From Streptomyces sp. NBC_00289 (GTDB lineage: Bacteria > Actinomycetota > Actinomycetes > Streptomycetales > Streptomycetaceae), in the NCBI RefSeq assembly GCF_041435115.1, contig NZ_CP108046.1:8494001-8558000 (forward strand): DNA of 64,000 nt. Direction: 5' to 3'. A program made the translations under genes and the position numbers. Shown one piece after another: positions 17,394 to 25,771 of the stretch. The notes below the pieces were generated by a model, which was not told the DNA's origin, made no database searches, and saw nothing but the letters and a program-made list of their open reading frames with translations. How positions within the stretch are numbered: position 1 is the first letter of the stretch; each line of letters starts with the position of its first letter.

Positions 17394-17861
17394 TCATGGG
17401 GGCGAGTGCTCCGCCAGACGGTCGAGAAACGCGGTCTGCGCCCCGACGATCACCTCGCGGGCCCGGTCGAGGCCGAACCACTCGACGCGGTCCAGCTCGG
17501 GGAACTCCCGGATCTGCCCGGATCTCGGCGGCCACTCCATCCGGAACGTGCCGGGGTCGATCGTCGCCGGGTCGAGGTCGGCCTCGACCGCCCAGGCCGT
17601 GACGGTCTTGCCGCCCGACTGGCGGACCTCGCCGAGCGGGAGGGCCGGGCCGTCGGGCGGCGTCAGCCCCAGTTCCTCGCGGAACTCCCGGCGGGCCGCG
17701 TCCCAGGCCGGCTCGTCGGGCTCGTACTCGCCCTTGGGCACCGTCCATGCCCCGGCGTCACGCCGGGCGAAGAACGGGCCGCCCATGTGGCCGAGCAACA
17801 CCTCCAGACCGCGTCCGGTGTGGCGGAAGAGCAGCAGGCCCGCACTCCGTCTCCCGGTCAC
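17394..17861 (-). CDS. NUDIX hydrolase
   Basis: A 155-residue protein with a complete Nudix box, G(EYEPD)E(PAWDAAR)REFREELG, in which the invariant Glu residues that bind magnesium are present. It begins VTGRRSAGLLLFRHTGRGLE and hydrolyses nucleoside diphosphates linked to another moiety. The GTG at 17861 overlaps the DNA ligase stop by 4 bases (GTGA), so translation is coupled. The pairing suggests a role in nucleotide sanitation or end-processing during repair; the substrate is unknown. Confidence 0.88.
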   Translation of the reverse strand: MTGRRSAGLLLFRHTGRGLEVLLGHMGGPFFARRDAGAWTVPKGEYEPDEPAWDAARREFREELGLTPPDGPALPLGEVRQSGGKTVTAWAVEADLDPATIDPGTFRMEWPPRSGQIREFPELDRVEWFGLDRAREVIVGAQTAFLDRLAEHSPP

Positions 17862-19396
17862 GGCCGCACCTGGGGGTGGGCGGCCAGCAGCGTCTCGACC
17901 GTGTCGGCGTCCTCGGGACGCTTGTCCTCGCGGTAGCGGATCACGCGTGCGAAGCGGAGGGTGACGCCGGCCGGGTAGCGGGTGGACCTCTGCAGGCCGT
18001 CGTAGGCGATCTCGACGACGAGTTCGGGGCGTACGGTCACCACGTAGCCGCTCTCGTCGACGGCCAGCTCCCGGAGCCGGGAGGTCTGCCAGGTCAGCAT
18101 CGCGTCGGTCATGCCCTTGAAGGTCTTGCCGAGCATGACGAAGGAGCCGTCCGCGGCGCGGGCGCCCAGGTGCAGGTTGGAGAGCTTTCCGGTGCGCCGG
18201 CCGTGGCCCCACTCGGCGGCGAGGACCACCAGGTCGAGGGTGTGGACGGGCTTGACCTTCAGCCAGGACGCGCCGCGCCGGCCCGCGCTGTAGGGGGCGT
18301 CCAGGGATTTCACGACGACGCCTTCGTGGCCGCGGTCGAGCGTCTCGGCGAGGAACTCCTCGGCGGTGGTCACGTCCTGCGGTCCGGAGACCGGTGTGCG
18401 GCGCACCCGCATCGGCTCGGGCACCAGCCGGGCCAGCTCCGTGTGCCGTTCCGCGAAGGGCAGGTCGAGCAGGTCACGGCCGTCCACGGACAGCGTGTCG
18501 AAGAACACGGGGGAGACCGGGACCGCCTCGGCGGCCGTGGCCACGTCCACGCGGGAGCCCACCCGCCCGGCGGTCTCCTGGAACGAACGCGGCCGCCCGT
18601 CCTCGCCGAACGCGATCACCTCGCCGTCAAGGATGAACCGCTCACCTCGCAACAGCCGTGCCGCCGCGGTGACTTCGGGGAGTCGGTCGGTGATGTCGTC
18701 GAGGGTGCGGGTGTAGACCCGTACGACGTCGCCGTCCCGGTGCACCTGCACGCGGATGCCGTCCAGCTTCTCCTCGACCACGCAGGCCCCGAGCTTGTCG
18801 ACCGCCTCGGCCACCGAGGAGGCGCTGTGCGCGAGCATCGGCAGGACCGGGCGGCCGACGGTGAGCCGGAAGCGGTCCAGGGCGGCCGGGCCGTCGGCGA
18901 GGAGGGCCTCCGCGACGGTCTGCAGCGAACCCGCCAGCATCACCGCACGCCGTACGTCCCCGGACGGCGCCCCGGTCGCCTCGGCCAGACCCTCGACCGC
19001 GACCGCGTCGAGCGCGCCCTGCCGGACCTCGCCGCTGAGCAGCCCGAGCAGGAACCGCTGCTCGTCGGCCGTGGCCGCGCCCATCAGCTCTCCGACCAGG
19101 CGCACCCGCTCGGCCTGCGAGCCGGCACCCGAGATCCCGCCCAGCTCGGTGAGCCGGGCGTCGACCTCGCGCACGGTCAGCGACGGCTCGGCGGCCGGGT
19201 CGACGGCGCGGCTCAGCACCTTCCAGCCGACGCCGAGCCGCCCCTGGGGCAGCCGTCCCGCCAGATACGGGATGACGATCGGCGCGTCCTCGGCCTCCGC
19301 GTCCCGGAACAGCTCGGCGAGCAGCGCGATCTTCCGCGACCGCGCGGAGGTGGCGGCCACCTCCTGGGACACACGGGCCAGCCGGGTCAGCAGCAT
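17858..19396 (-). CDS. lig: ATP-dependent DNA ligase
   Basis: A 512-residue ligase in addition to the NAD-dependent enzyme expected elsewhere. An N-terminal helical DNA-binding domain (about 1-190) is followed by the adenylation domain with nucleophile Lys210 in VEEKLDGIRVQVH (motif I, KxDG). Motif III-like and motif IV (FILDGEVIAF, HEGVVVKSL) and motif V (WLKVKPVHTLDLVV) follow, and the C-terminal OB-fold ends the protein. Members like this serve repair in actinobacteria. The ATG at 19396 gives the compact MLLTRLARVSQEVAATSARS start. It is coupled to the NUDIX gene. Confidence 0.92.
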   Translation of the reverse strand: MLLTRLARVSQEVAATSARSRKIALLAELFRDAEAEDAPIVIPYLAGRLPQGRLGVGWKVLSRAVDPAAEPSLTVREVDARLTELGGISGAGSQAERVRLVGELMGAATADEQRFLLGLLSGEVRQGALDAVAVEGLAEATGAPSGDVRRAVMLAGSLQTVAEALLADGPAALDRFRLTVGRPVLPMLAHSASSVAEAVDKLGACVVEEKLDGIRVQVHRDGDVVRVYTRTLDDITDRLPEVTAAARLLRGERFILDGEVIAFGEDGRPRSFQETAGRVGSRVDVATAAEAVPVSPVFFDTLSVDGRDLLDLPFAERHTELARLVPEPMRVRRTPVSGPQDVTTAEEFLAETLDRGHEGVVVKSLDAPYSAGRRGASWLKVKPVHTLDLVVLAAEWGHGRRTGKLSNLHLGARAADGSFVMLGKTFKGMTDAMLTWQTSRLRELAVDESGYVVTVRPELVVEIAYDGLQRSTRYPAGVTLRFARVIRYREDKRPEDADTVETLLAAHPQVRP

Positions 19397-19425
19397 GCAG
19401 TCATGGTGCACCGCGGACGGGGGGT

Positions 19426-20406
19426 CTACACCCGGACGGATCCGTCCCCCGCCCGTACGAGCGCGTCGAGGTCGGTCATCAGCAGTTCGCCGTTGATCGT
19501 GGCGCCCGCCCGGTATCCACGGCTGGCCGCGTTCACCACCTGCTCGGCGAAACCGCTCGCGTTGCCCGCCGCCCACAGTCCGGGCACGCTGGTCAGGCCC
19601 CGCTCGTCGATCACCGGGTAGCCGCCGAACGGGGTTTCCTCCATCTCGGCGCCCAGCTTCTCGAGGAGGCCGGTCCGCGGGACGGCGCGGGGCGCGACGA
19701 ACAGCACCCGGCGGTCGTGGACCGTGCCGTCGGCGAGCCGGACTCCGGTGAGCCGGTCGTCCTCGACCACCAGCTCCGTGACCTCGCCGGGCACCACGGC
19801 GACCCCGGCCGCGGCGAGCCTGCGCAGGTCCTCGTCGGACAACTGCTCCTCGGTGACCCGGTGCAGGAACAGCGTCACGTCCCTGGACCACTGGGAGACC
19901 ATCAGCGCCTGGTGCACGCTCATCGGGGTGGTCGCGAGCACTCCGAAGGCCTGGTCCCGCACCTCCCAGCCGTGGCAGTACGGGCAGTGCAGCACATCGC
20001 GCCCGAAGCGCTCGGCGAGGCCCGCGACCGGGGGCAGCTCGTCCTTCAGGCCGGTCGCGATGACCAGGCGCCGGGCGTGCACGGTCCGCCCGCCGGCGAG
20101 CGTCACGTCGAACTCGCCGTCCGTGTCGCGGGCCGCGTCCACCGCCCGGTCCCGGACGAGATCGACGCCGTAGCGCGCGATCTCCTCGCGGCCGATCGCG
20201 AGGAACTCGGCGGGTGCCATGCCGTCGCGGGTCAGGAAGCCCTGCATGTGGGCGGCGGGCGCGTTGCGCGGTTCGCCCGCGTCGACGACCAGCGTGCGGC
20301 GCCGGGCCCGGCCCAGGACCAGCGCGGCGGACAGGCCGGCCGCGCCGCCTCCGACGACGACCACCTCGTAGGTGTTCGCGGCCTTCGGGTGCTGTTTCTC
20401 GGTCAT
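19426..20406 (-). CDS. Thioredoxin-reductase-like FAD-dependent oxidoreductase
   Basis: A 326-residue flavoprotein with an N-terminal FAD dinucleotide fold (VVVVGGGAAGLSAALVLG), ARRLVIATG, and a CPYC redox pair in DVLHCPYCHGWEV at the position of the thioredoxin reductase active disulfide. The second nucleotide fold, however, lacks the usual GxGxxA/G (it reads VLATTPMSVHQALM). The C-terminal VPGLWAAGNASGF closes the FAD domain. The weak NADPH motif suggests an unusual electron donor, as in ferredoxin-like or oxidase members of the TrxB-like group. It is divergent from an XRE-cupin regulator across 76 bases, which probably controls it. Confidence 0.85.
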   Translation of the reverse strand: MTEKQHPKAANTYEVVVVGGGAAGLSAALVLGRARRRTLVVDAGEPRNAPAAHMQGFLTRDGMAPAEFLAIGREEIARYGVDLVRDRAVDAARDTDGEFDVTLAGGRTVHARRLVIATGLKDELPPVAGLAERFGRDVLHCPYCHGWEVRDQAFGVLATTPMSVHQALMVSQWSRDVTLFLHRVTEEQLSDEDLRRLAAAGVAVVPGEVTELVVEDDRLTGVRLADGTVHDRRVLFVAPRAVPRTGLLEKLGAEMEETPFGGYPVIDERGLTSVPGLWAAGNASGFAEQVVNAASRGYRAGATINGELLMTDLDALVRAGDGSVRV

Positions 20407-20482
20407 GGTGACCACCTCCACCGCCAAGGTCGCCCACTCCTGCCGTGTTGACAAACGTCTTTGCCGAAACTGCAATGGCGAC

Positions 20483-21073
20483 ATGAGTGACGACACGGAC
20501 GAGGTGCTCGCGGAGGTCGGCCCGCGGCTGCGGCGGATCCGCAAGGAGCGGGGGGCGACGCTGGCCGGGCTGTCCGAGGCGACCGGGATCTCGGTGAGCA
20601 CGCTCTCCCGGCTGGAGTCGGGCCTGCGCAGGCCCAGCCTGGAGTTGCTGCTGCCGATCGCGCGCGCCCACGAGGTGGCGCTGGACGAACTGGTGGGCGC
20701 CCCGCCGGTGCGCGATCCGCGGGTGCGCGGCGAGCCGATCGTGCGGTACGGGCGCACCCACTGGCCGCTCACCCGTCAGCCCGGCGGTCTCCAGGCGTTC
20801 AAGGTGCTGGAGCCGCAGCGGAACGAGAAACCGGAACCGCGGACCCACGAGGGCTACGAGTGGCTGTACGTGCTGTCCGGTCGGCTGCGGCTCGTGCTGG
20901 GCGAGCACGACGTGGTGCTGACGGCCGGGGAGGCGGCCGAGTTCGACACGCGGGTGCCGCACTGGTTCGGGTCGACGGGGGAGGGGCCGGCGGAGTTCCT
21001 GAGCCTGTTCGGGCCGCAGGGGGAGCGGATGCACGTACGGGCCCGGCACCGTCAACGTGGCGAAGACGACTGA
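20483..21073 (+). CDS. XRE-family regulator with C-terminal cupin domain
   Basis: A 196-residue two-domain regulator. An N-terminal helix-turn-helix (about 10-68; RLRRIRKERGATLAGLSEAT, then GISVSTLSRLESG) is joined to a small-molecule-binding cupin barrel (about 100-190; EGYEWLYVLSGRLRLVLG and FDTRVPHWFG). This design occurs in regulators of oxidative or detoxification genes. It is divergent from the TrxB-like flavoprotein. The short intergenic space has TTGACA (about 20446) and a weak TTGC-N7-GCAA dyad at 20461-20475, compatible with control of both genes. The ATG at 20483 gives the normal length. Confidence 0.88.
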   Translation: MSDDTDEVLAEVGPRLRRIRKERGATLAGLSEATGISVSTLSRLESGLRRPSLELLLPIARAHEVALDELVGAPPVRDPRVRGEPIVRYGRTHWPLTRQPGGLQAFKVLEPQRNEKPEPRTHEGYEWLYVLSGRLRLVLGEHDVVLTAGEAAEFDTRVPHWFGSTGEGPAEFLSLFGPQGERMHVRARHRQRGEDD

Positions 21074-21115
21074 CGTCGACCGACTCCGACGGGCTCCGGC
21101 TGTTCCCTGATGGGC

Positions 21116-21132
21116 AAGCGACCGCTTAGTAT
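21116..21132 (+). promoter_or_regulatory. Putative operator and -10 upstream of the quinone oxidoreductase-dehydrogenase operon
   Basis: AAGCG-AC-CGCTT (21116-21127) is an inverted repeat directly abutting TAGTAT (21127-21132), a good -10 hexamer. The short dyad resembles sites bound by TetR-type regulators of lipid catabolism genes. No regulator gene is adjacent. Confidence 0.4.
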
Positions 21133-21176
21133 GCGATCGAGCCCGGTCAGACGAAGCAGTCCCGTGGAGGCCCCCC

Positions 21177-22154
21177 ATGCAGGCATGGCAAGTGCACGAG
21201 AACGGCGAGCCGAGTGAGGTGATGCGCCTCGCGGACGTGGCACAGCCGGTGCCCGGCGACGGCCAGGTCCTGCTGCGGGTGCGGGCCGCGAACATCAACT
21301 TCCCCGACGTGCTGATGTGCCGGGGCCAGTACCAGGTCAGGCCCCCGCTGCCGTTCACGCCGGGCGTGGAGATCTGCGGCGAGACCCCGGACGGACGCCG
21401 GGTGATCGCCAACCCCGCGCTGCCCCACGGCGGTTTCGCCGAGTACGCCGTCGCGGACGCCGCCGCCCTGCTGCCCGCGCCCGACTCGCTGGACGACGCC
21501 GAGGCCGCCGCGCTGCACATCGGCTACCAGACCGGCTGGTTCGGCCTGCACCGGCGGGCCCGGCTGGAGGCCGGCGAGACCCTGCTCGTCCACGCCGCCG
21601 CCGGAGGGGTCGGCAGCGCGGCCGTGCAGCTCGGCAAGGCGGCGGGCGCCCGGGTCATCGGCGTGGTGGGCGGCGCCGACAAGGCCGCCGTCGCCCGCGA
21701 GCTGGGCTGTGACGTGGTGATCGACCGGCGGAGCGAGGACGTCGTCGCCGCCGTGCGGGAGGCCACCGGCGGCCGGGGCGCCGACGTGATCTACGACCCG
21801 GTCGGCGGCGACGCCTACACCCAGTCCGCCAAGGTCGTCGCCTTCGAGGGCCGCATCGTGGTCGTCGGCTTCGCGAGCGGCACGATCCCCAGCCCGGGCC
21901 TCAACCACGCCCTGGTGAAGAACTACGCGATCCTCGGCCTGCACTGGGGCCTGTATGCCTCGAAGAACCCGAAGCTGATCCAGCACTGCCACGAACAGCT
22001 CACCGAGCTGGCCGCCCGGGGCGCGATCAAACCGCTGGTGAGCGAACGCGTGCCGCTGAGCGGTGCCGCGGACGCCGTCCAGCGCGTCGGTGACGGCGTC
22101 ACCACCGGCCGCGTCACCGTGCTGCCCGCACTGGAGAACGGAGCCACCGCATGA
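21177..22154 (+). CDS. NADPH:quinone oxidoreductase-like MDR protein
   Basis: A 325-residue zinc-free medium-chain dehydrogenase/reductase. A GroES-like N-terminal domain (NINFPDVLMCRGQYQ, FTPGVEICG) precedes a Rossmann domain with VHAAAGGVGSAAVQLGKAAG (about 138-157), GADVIYDPVGGD and a closing substrate domain. It lacks the zinc-ligand Cys/His set. Quinone or acyl-CoA enoyl reduction is possible; the direct coupling (4-base ATGA overlap) to two acyl-CoA dehydrogenases favours a role in fatty-acid or steroid-side-chain breakdown. A GTGGAGG site precedes the ATG at 21177. Confidence 0.88.
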   Translation: MQAWQVHENGEPSEVMRLADVAQPVPGDGQVLLRVRAANINFPDVLMCRGQYQVRPPLPFTPGVEICGETPDGRRVIANPALPHGGFAEYAVADAAALLPAPDSLDDAEAAALHIGYQTGWFGLHRRARLEAGETLLVHAAAGGVGSAAVQLGKAAGARVIGVVGGADKAAVARELGCDVVIDRRSEDVVAAVREATGGRGADVIYDPVGGDAYTQSAKVVAFEGRIVVVGFASGTIPSPGLNHALVKNYAILGLHWGLYASKNPKLIQHCHEQLTELAARGAIKPLVSERVPLSGAADAVQRVGDGVTTGRVTVLPALENGATA

Positions 22155-23332
22155 CCGACGCCGACGAACAGCGCCGCCGCACAAGGGAGTTGCTGGCCGC
22201 GCACCCCCCTGCGGAAACCGCCGCGCCGGACTTCCTCGCGGCCCGCTTCGACGCCGGTCTGGCGTGGGTGCACTACCCCGAGGGCCTCGGCGGACTCGGT
22301 GCCCCGCGCTCCCTGCAGGCCGTCGTGGACGCCGAACTCGAGGCCGCGGGCGCCCCGGACAACGACCCCCGGCGGATCGGCATCGGTCTCGGCATGGCCG
22401 CGCCGACGATCCTCGAGTTCGGCACGGAGGAGCAGAAGCGGCGGTTCCTGCGGCCCCTGTGGCTGGGGGAGGAGGTCTGGTGCCAGCTCTTCAGCGAGCC
22501 GGGCGCCGGATCCGACCTGGCCGCGCTCGGCACGCGGGCCGTCCGCGAAGGCGACGACTGGGTCGTCAACGGGCAGAAGGTGTGGACGTCCAGCGCCCAT
22601 GTCGCGCGCTGGGCCATCCTCATCGCCCGTACCGACCCGGACGTGCCCAAGCACCAGGGCATCACGTACTTCGTCTGCGACATGACCGACCCCGGCGTCG
22701 AGGTGCGTCCGCTCCGGCAGATCACCGGCGAGGCCGAGTTCAACGAGGTCTTCCTGACCGACGTCCGGATCCCGGACTCGCGCCGCCTCGGAGCAGTCGG
22801 CAACGGCTGGCGGGTCGCCCAGACCACGCTCATGAATGAACGCGTCTCGATCGGCGGCATGCGTCTGCCGCGTGAGGGCGGCATGATCGGCCCGGTTTCC
22901 CGGACCTGGCGCGAACGCCCCGACCTGCGCACCCACGAGCTGCACCAGCGACTGCTCGGGCTCTGGGTCGAGGCCGAGGTCGCCCGCCTCACCGGGGAAC
23001 GGCTGCGCCAGCAGCTCGTCGCCGGCCAGCCCGGCTACGAGGGCTCCGGGATGAAGCTCGCGTTCGCCCGCCTCAACCAGGAGATCAGCGGCCTGGAGGT
23101 CGAACTCCTCGGCGAGGAGGGCCTGTTGTACGACGACTGGACCCTGCGCCGACCGGAGTTCGTGGACTTCACCGGCCGGGACGCCGGCTACCGCTACCTC
23201 CGCTCGAAGGGCAACAGCATCGAGGGCGGGACCAACGAGGTCCTGCTGAACATCGTCGCCGAACGCGTCCTGGGCCTGCCCGCCGAGCCGCGCACCGACA
23301 AGGACGTCGCCTGGAAGGACCTCGCCCGATGA
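22151..23332 (+). CDS. Acyl-CoA dehydrogenase, catalytic subunit of a probable heteromer
   Basis: A 393-residue acyl-CoA dehydrogenase with QLFSEPGAGSDLA, KVWTSSAHVARW and a C-terminal NSIEGGTNEVLLNIVAERVL. Glu358 in IEGGT is at the usual catalytic-base position. The long insertion and the C-terminal TDKDVAWKDLAR resemble the actinobacterial heteromeric enzymes used for branched or steroid side chains. It overlaps both neighbours by 4 bases, so three products are made in a coupled run. The partner encoded next lacks the Glu, supporting an alpha2beta2 assembly. Confidence 0.88.
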   Translation: MTDADEQRRRTRELLAAHPPAETAAPDFLAARFDAGLAWVHYPEGLGGLGAPRSLQAVVDAELEAAGAPDNDPRRIGIGLGMAAPTILEFGTEEQKRRFLRPLWLGEEVWCQLFSEPGAGSDLAALGTRAVREGDDWVVNGQKVWTSSAHVARWAILIARTDPDVPKHQGITYFVCDMTDPGVEVRPLRQITGEAEFNEVFLTDVRIPDSRRLGAVGNGWRVAQTTLMNERVSIGGMRLPREGGMIGPVSRTWRERPDLRTHELHQRLLGLWVEAEVARLTGERLRQQLVAGQPGYEGSGMKLAFARLNQEISGLEVELLGEEGLLYDDWTLRRPEFVDFTGRDAGYRYLRSKGNSIEGGTNEVLLNIVAERVLGLPAEPRTDKDVAWKDLAR

Positions 23333-24411
23333 GCACACAGCCCGACCTGCTCTACTCCGAGGAGGAAGAGGCCCTCCGCGCCGCCGTCCGCGACCTGCTC
23401 GGCGACCACTGCGACGCGGCCGGCGTGATCGCCCGCACCGAGTCGGACGCCCCGCACGACCTGTCGCTGTGGAAGGCGCTCGCCGAGGCCATGGGCCTGG
23501 CCGGCCTGCTGGTGCCCGAGGCGCTCGGCGGCCAGGGAGCCACCCACCGCGAAGCCGCCGTCGTCCTGGAGGAACTGGGCCGCGCCGTCGCCCCGGTGCC
23601 CTACCTGACGAGTGCCGTCGTGGCCACCGAGGCGCTGCTGGCGTGCGAGGCCGAGGACCTCCTCGCCGAGCTGGCGTCCGGCCGGAAGATCGGCGCCCTC
23701 GCCGTCGCCCTCAACGTCGCCCCGGGCGGCGCCTACCGGACCGTACGGCACGAAGACGGGCTCCTGCGCGGCAAGTTGTCCGGAATCGCCGACGCGGCCG
23801 CGGCCGACGTGCTGCTGGTGCCGGCCGAGGACGGCGGACTGTACGCGGTCGGCGCGGACGCCGTGACCGTCACCCCGCAGATCTCCCTGGACCTGACCCG
23901 GCCACTCGCGACCGTCACGTTCGACGGGGCGCGCGCCCGTCGGCTCGGCGATGCCGAACCCGCCGTACGACGGGCGTTGCGGGCCGGGGCCGGACTACTC
24001 GCCGCCGAGCAACTGGGCCTCGCCGACTGGACGTTGACGGAGACCGTCCGCTACCTGAAGGAACGCAAGCAGTTCAACCGGCCCGTGGGCGGTTTCCAGG
24101 CGCTCAAGCACCGGCTCGCGCAGCTGTGGCTCGAGGTCGTCAACCTGCGCGCGGCCGCCCGCAACGCCGCGGACGCGCTCACCAGGGGAGAGGACGCCGA
24201 CGTCGCGGTCGCCGTCGCCCAGGCGTACGCGGCGTCCGTCGCCGTCCACGCCGCCGAGGAGGCCGTCCAACTGCACGGCGGCATCGGCATGACCTGGGAG
24301 CACCCCGCCCACCTGTACCTGAAGCGGGCCAAGGCCGACTCGATCGCCTACGGCACGGCGGGCGCCCACCGTGCCGAACTGGCCGAGATGGTCGACCTCC
24401 AAGCCCCCTGA
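23329..24411 (+). CDS. Acyl-CoA dehydrogenase, non-canonical partner subunit
   Basis: A 360-residue acyl-CoA dehydrogenase-fold protein with the N-terminal helical domain, ALKHRLAQLWLEVVNLR and AVQLHGGIGMTWEHPAHLYL. Where ordinary enzymes have YEGT with the catalytic Glu, this protein has AYGTAGAHRA, so the base is missing. In heteromeric actinobacterial enzymes only one subunit supplies the base, which matches pairing with the preceding gene (ATGA overlap). A textbook terminator follows. Sequence cannot tell the acyl substrate. Confidence 0.87.
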   Translation: MSTQPDLLYSEEEEALRAAVRDLLGDHCDAAGVIARTESDAPHDLSLWKALAEAMGLAGLLVPEALGGQGATHREAAVVLEELGRAVAPVPYLTSAVVATEALLACEAEDLLAELASGRKIGALAVALNVAPGGAYRTVRHEDGLLRGKLSGIADAAAADVLLVPAEDGGLYAVGADAVTVTPQISLDLTRPLATVTFDGARARRLGDAEPAVRRALRAGAGLLAAEQLGLADWTLTETVRYLKERKQFNRPVGGFQALKHRLAQLWLEVVNLRAAARNAADALTRGEDADVAVAVAQAYAASVAVHAAEEAVQLHGGIGMTWEHPAHLYLKRAKADSIAYGTAGAHRAELAEMVDLQAP

Positions 24412-24438
24412 CGTACACCCGGGCAACGCCCGCGAGAA

Positions 24439-24465
24439 GCCCGCCCCATCTGGGGCGGGCCTTTT
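24439..24465 (+). terminator. Intrinsic terminator of the quinone oxidoreductase-dehydrogenase operon
   Basis: GCCCGCCCC (24439-24447) and GGGGCGGGC (24452-24460) form a perfect 9-base stem with an ATCT loop, followed by CTTTT, one of the few U-tracts in the window. Confidence 0.85.
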
Positions 24466-24596
24466 CGTGTGCCCCGCGCGGGCGAAGTGAACTCGTGGCG
24501 GCAGACCGGACAACTCCCCGCACAGCACTGCTTCCTGGGCCCTGGTGGATCGCATACTCGCTGAGGTTCCCCACGGCCCTACCAGGGAGGCAGAGC

Positions 24597-25454
24597 ATGG
24601 CCCTCACCACCCGCTGCAGAGCCCTCAGCACCCTCGGCGCAGCCATCGCGGGCACGGTCGCCCTGCCCGCCACGCGCGCGGTGGCAGGCGAACAGAAGCA
24701 CAGCGCACGGCCGTTGTGGCGCGCCCACGCCCACAACGACTACGAGCACCCGCGGCCCCTGTTCGACGCCCTCGACCACCGCTTCGGCAGCGTCGAGGCC
24801 GACATCCACCTCGTCGGCGACCAGCTCCTCGTCGCCCACGACCCGGTCGACCTCGACCCGGGCCGCACCCTCGAATCCCTCTACCTCGCCCCGCTCGCGG
24901 CCCGCGTCAAGGCCAACCACGGTGCCATCTACCGGGGTTACCGCAGACCCCTGCAACTGCTCATCGACATCAAGACCGAGGGCTCGTCGACGTACCTCGA
25001 ACTCGACCGCCACCTCACGCGCTACCGGCACCTGTTCACGACGTACGCCCACGGCCGGGTCCACCAGGGCCCGGTCACCGCCGTCATCTCCGGCGACCGG
25101 GCGGCCCGGATGCCGATGGAGGCCCAGACCGTGCGCCGGGCCTTCTACGACGGCCGTCTCAGCGACCTCGGCACCTCCGCCCCGGCCTCCTTCGTCCCGC
25201 TGATCTCCGACAACTGGACGCTCAACTTCACCTGGCGGGGCGAGGGCGCCTTCCCCGACGCCGAGCGGCGGAAGCTGCGCGACATCGTCCGGGCCGCGCA
25301 CCGGCGCGGGCAGCGCGTCCGGCTGTGGGCCACCCCCGAGGTTCCGGGCCCCGCCCGGGACGCGGTGTGGGCCGAACTGCTCGCCGCCGACGTCGACCAC
25401 ATCAACACCGACGACCTCGCCGGACTGGAGGCGTTCCTGGACGCCCACCGGTAA
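24597..25454 (+). CDS. Secreted PLC-like / glycerophosphodiester phosphodiesterase family protein
   Basis: A 285-residue protein. A Sec signal peptide (about 1-30, MALTTRCRALSTLGAAIAG, ending near AVAG) precedes a TIM-barrel phosphodiesterase fold. Active-site-like motifs are AHAHNDYEHPRPL (His pair), SVEADIHLVGDQLLVAHDP (acidic metal ligands and second His) and LLIDIKTEG. This combination matches the PLC-like phosphodiesterase group that includes AIM6-type proteins; glycerophosphodiester hydrolysis outside the cell is the likely chemistry. AGGGAGG lies before the ATG at 24597. It appears to be its own transcription unit after a terminator. Confidence 0.8.
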   Translation: MALTTRCRALSTLGAAIAGTVALPATRAVAGEQKHSARPLWRAHAHNDYEHPRPLFDALDHRFGSVEADIHLVGDQLLVAHDPVDLDPGRTLESLYLAPLAARVKANHGAIYRGYRRPLQLLIDIKTEGSSTYLELDRHLTRYRHLFTTYAHGRVHQGPVTAVISGDRAARMPMEAQTVRRAFYDGRLSDLGTSAPASFVPLISDNWTLNFTWRGEGAFPDAERRKLRDIVRAAHRRGQRVRLWATPEVPGPARDAVWAELLAADVDHINTDDLAGLEAFLDAHR

Positions 25455-25564
25455 CGCGCAGACACCACACGTTCGGAGGACAGGTCAGCAGCCCGGACGA
25501 ACCCTCCGCTACGTCACACTTGCGGCCGAACGCCGCGAAGCGGACGTGGCGGAGGAGGTTGACG

Positions 25565-25759
25565 ATGGCCATTTCCATCTCTGTGGTGCTGCTGCTCCTG
25601 ATCCTGGCGGTGATCTTCCTGCGCAGCGGCGGGCTGAAGGTCTCCCACGCCCTGGTGTGCGGGCTGCTCGGCTTCTACCTGGCCGGATCGAGCATCGCCC
25701 CGACGATCTACAGCGGCCTCACGGCGACGGCGGACATCGTCAGCGGCCTGAGACCGTGA
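25565..25759 (+). CDS. Small membrane protein, 64 aa
   Basis: A 64-residue protein. The first helix (ISISVVLLLLILAVIFL, about 3-19) and a second (HALVCGLLGFYLAGSSIAP, about 28-46) form a membrane hairpin, ending with GLTATADIVSGLRP. A strong GGAGGAGG lies just upstream of the ATG. Proteins of this type with near-invariant sequence occur widely in streptomycetes as I recall; no function is known. It converges on the next gene with only 12 bases between the stops. Confidence 0.75.
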   Translation: MAISISVVLLLLILAVIFLRSGGLKVSHALVCGLLGFYLAGSSIAPTIYSGLTATADIVSGLRP

Positions 25760-25771
25760 CCGCACGCGGTC

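Noticed and set aside
19397..21520. Upstream extension of the DNA ligase frame to 1220 codons
   Set aside because: It runs antisense through the flavoprotein's neighbours and regulator; ligase homology begins at the ATG at 19396.
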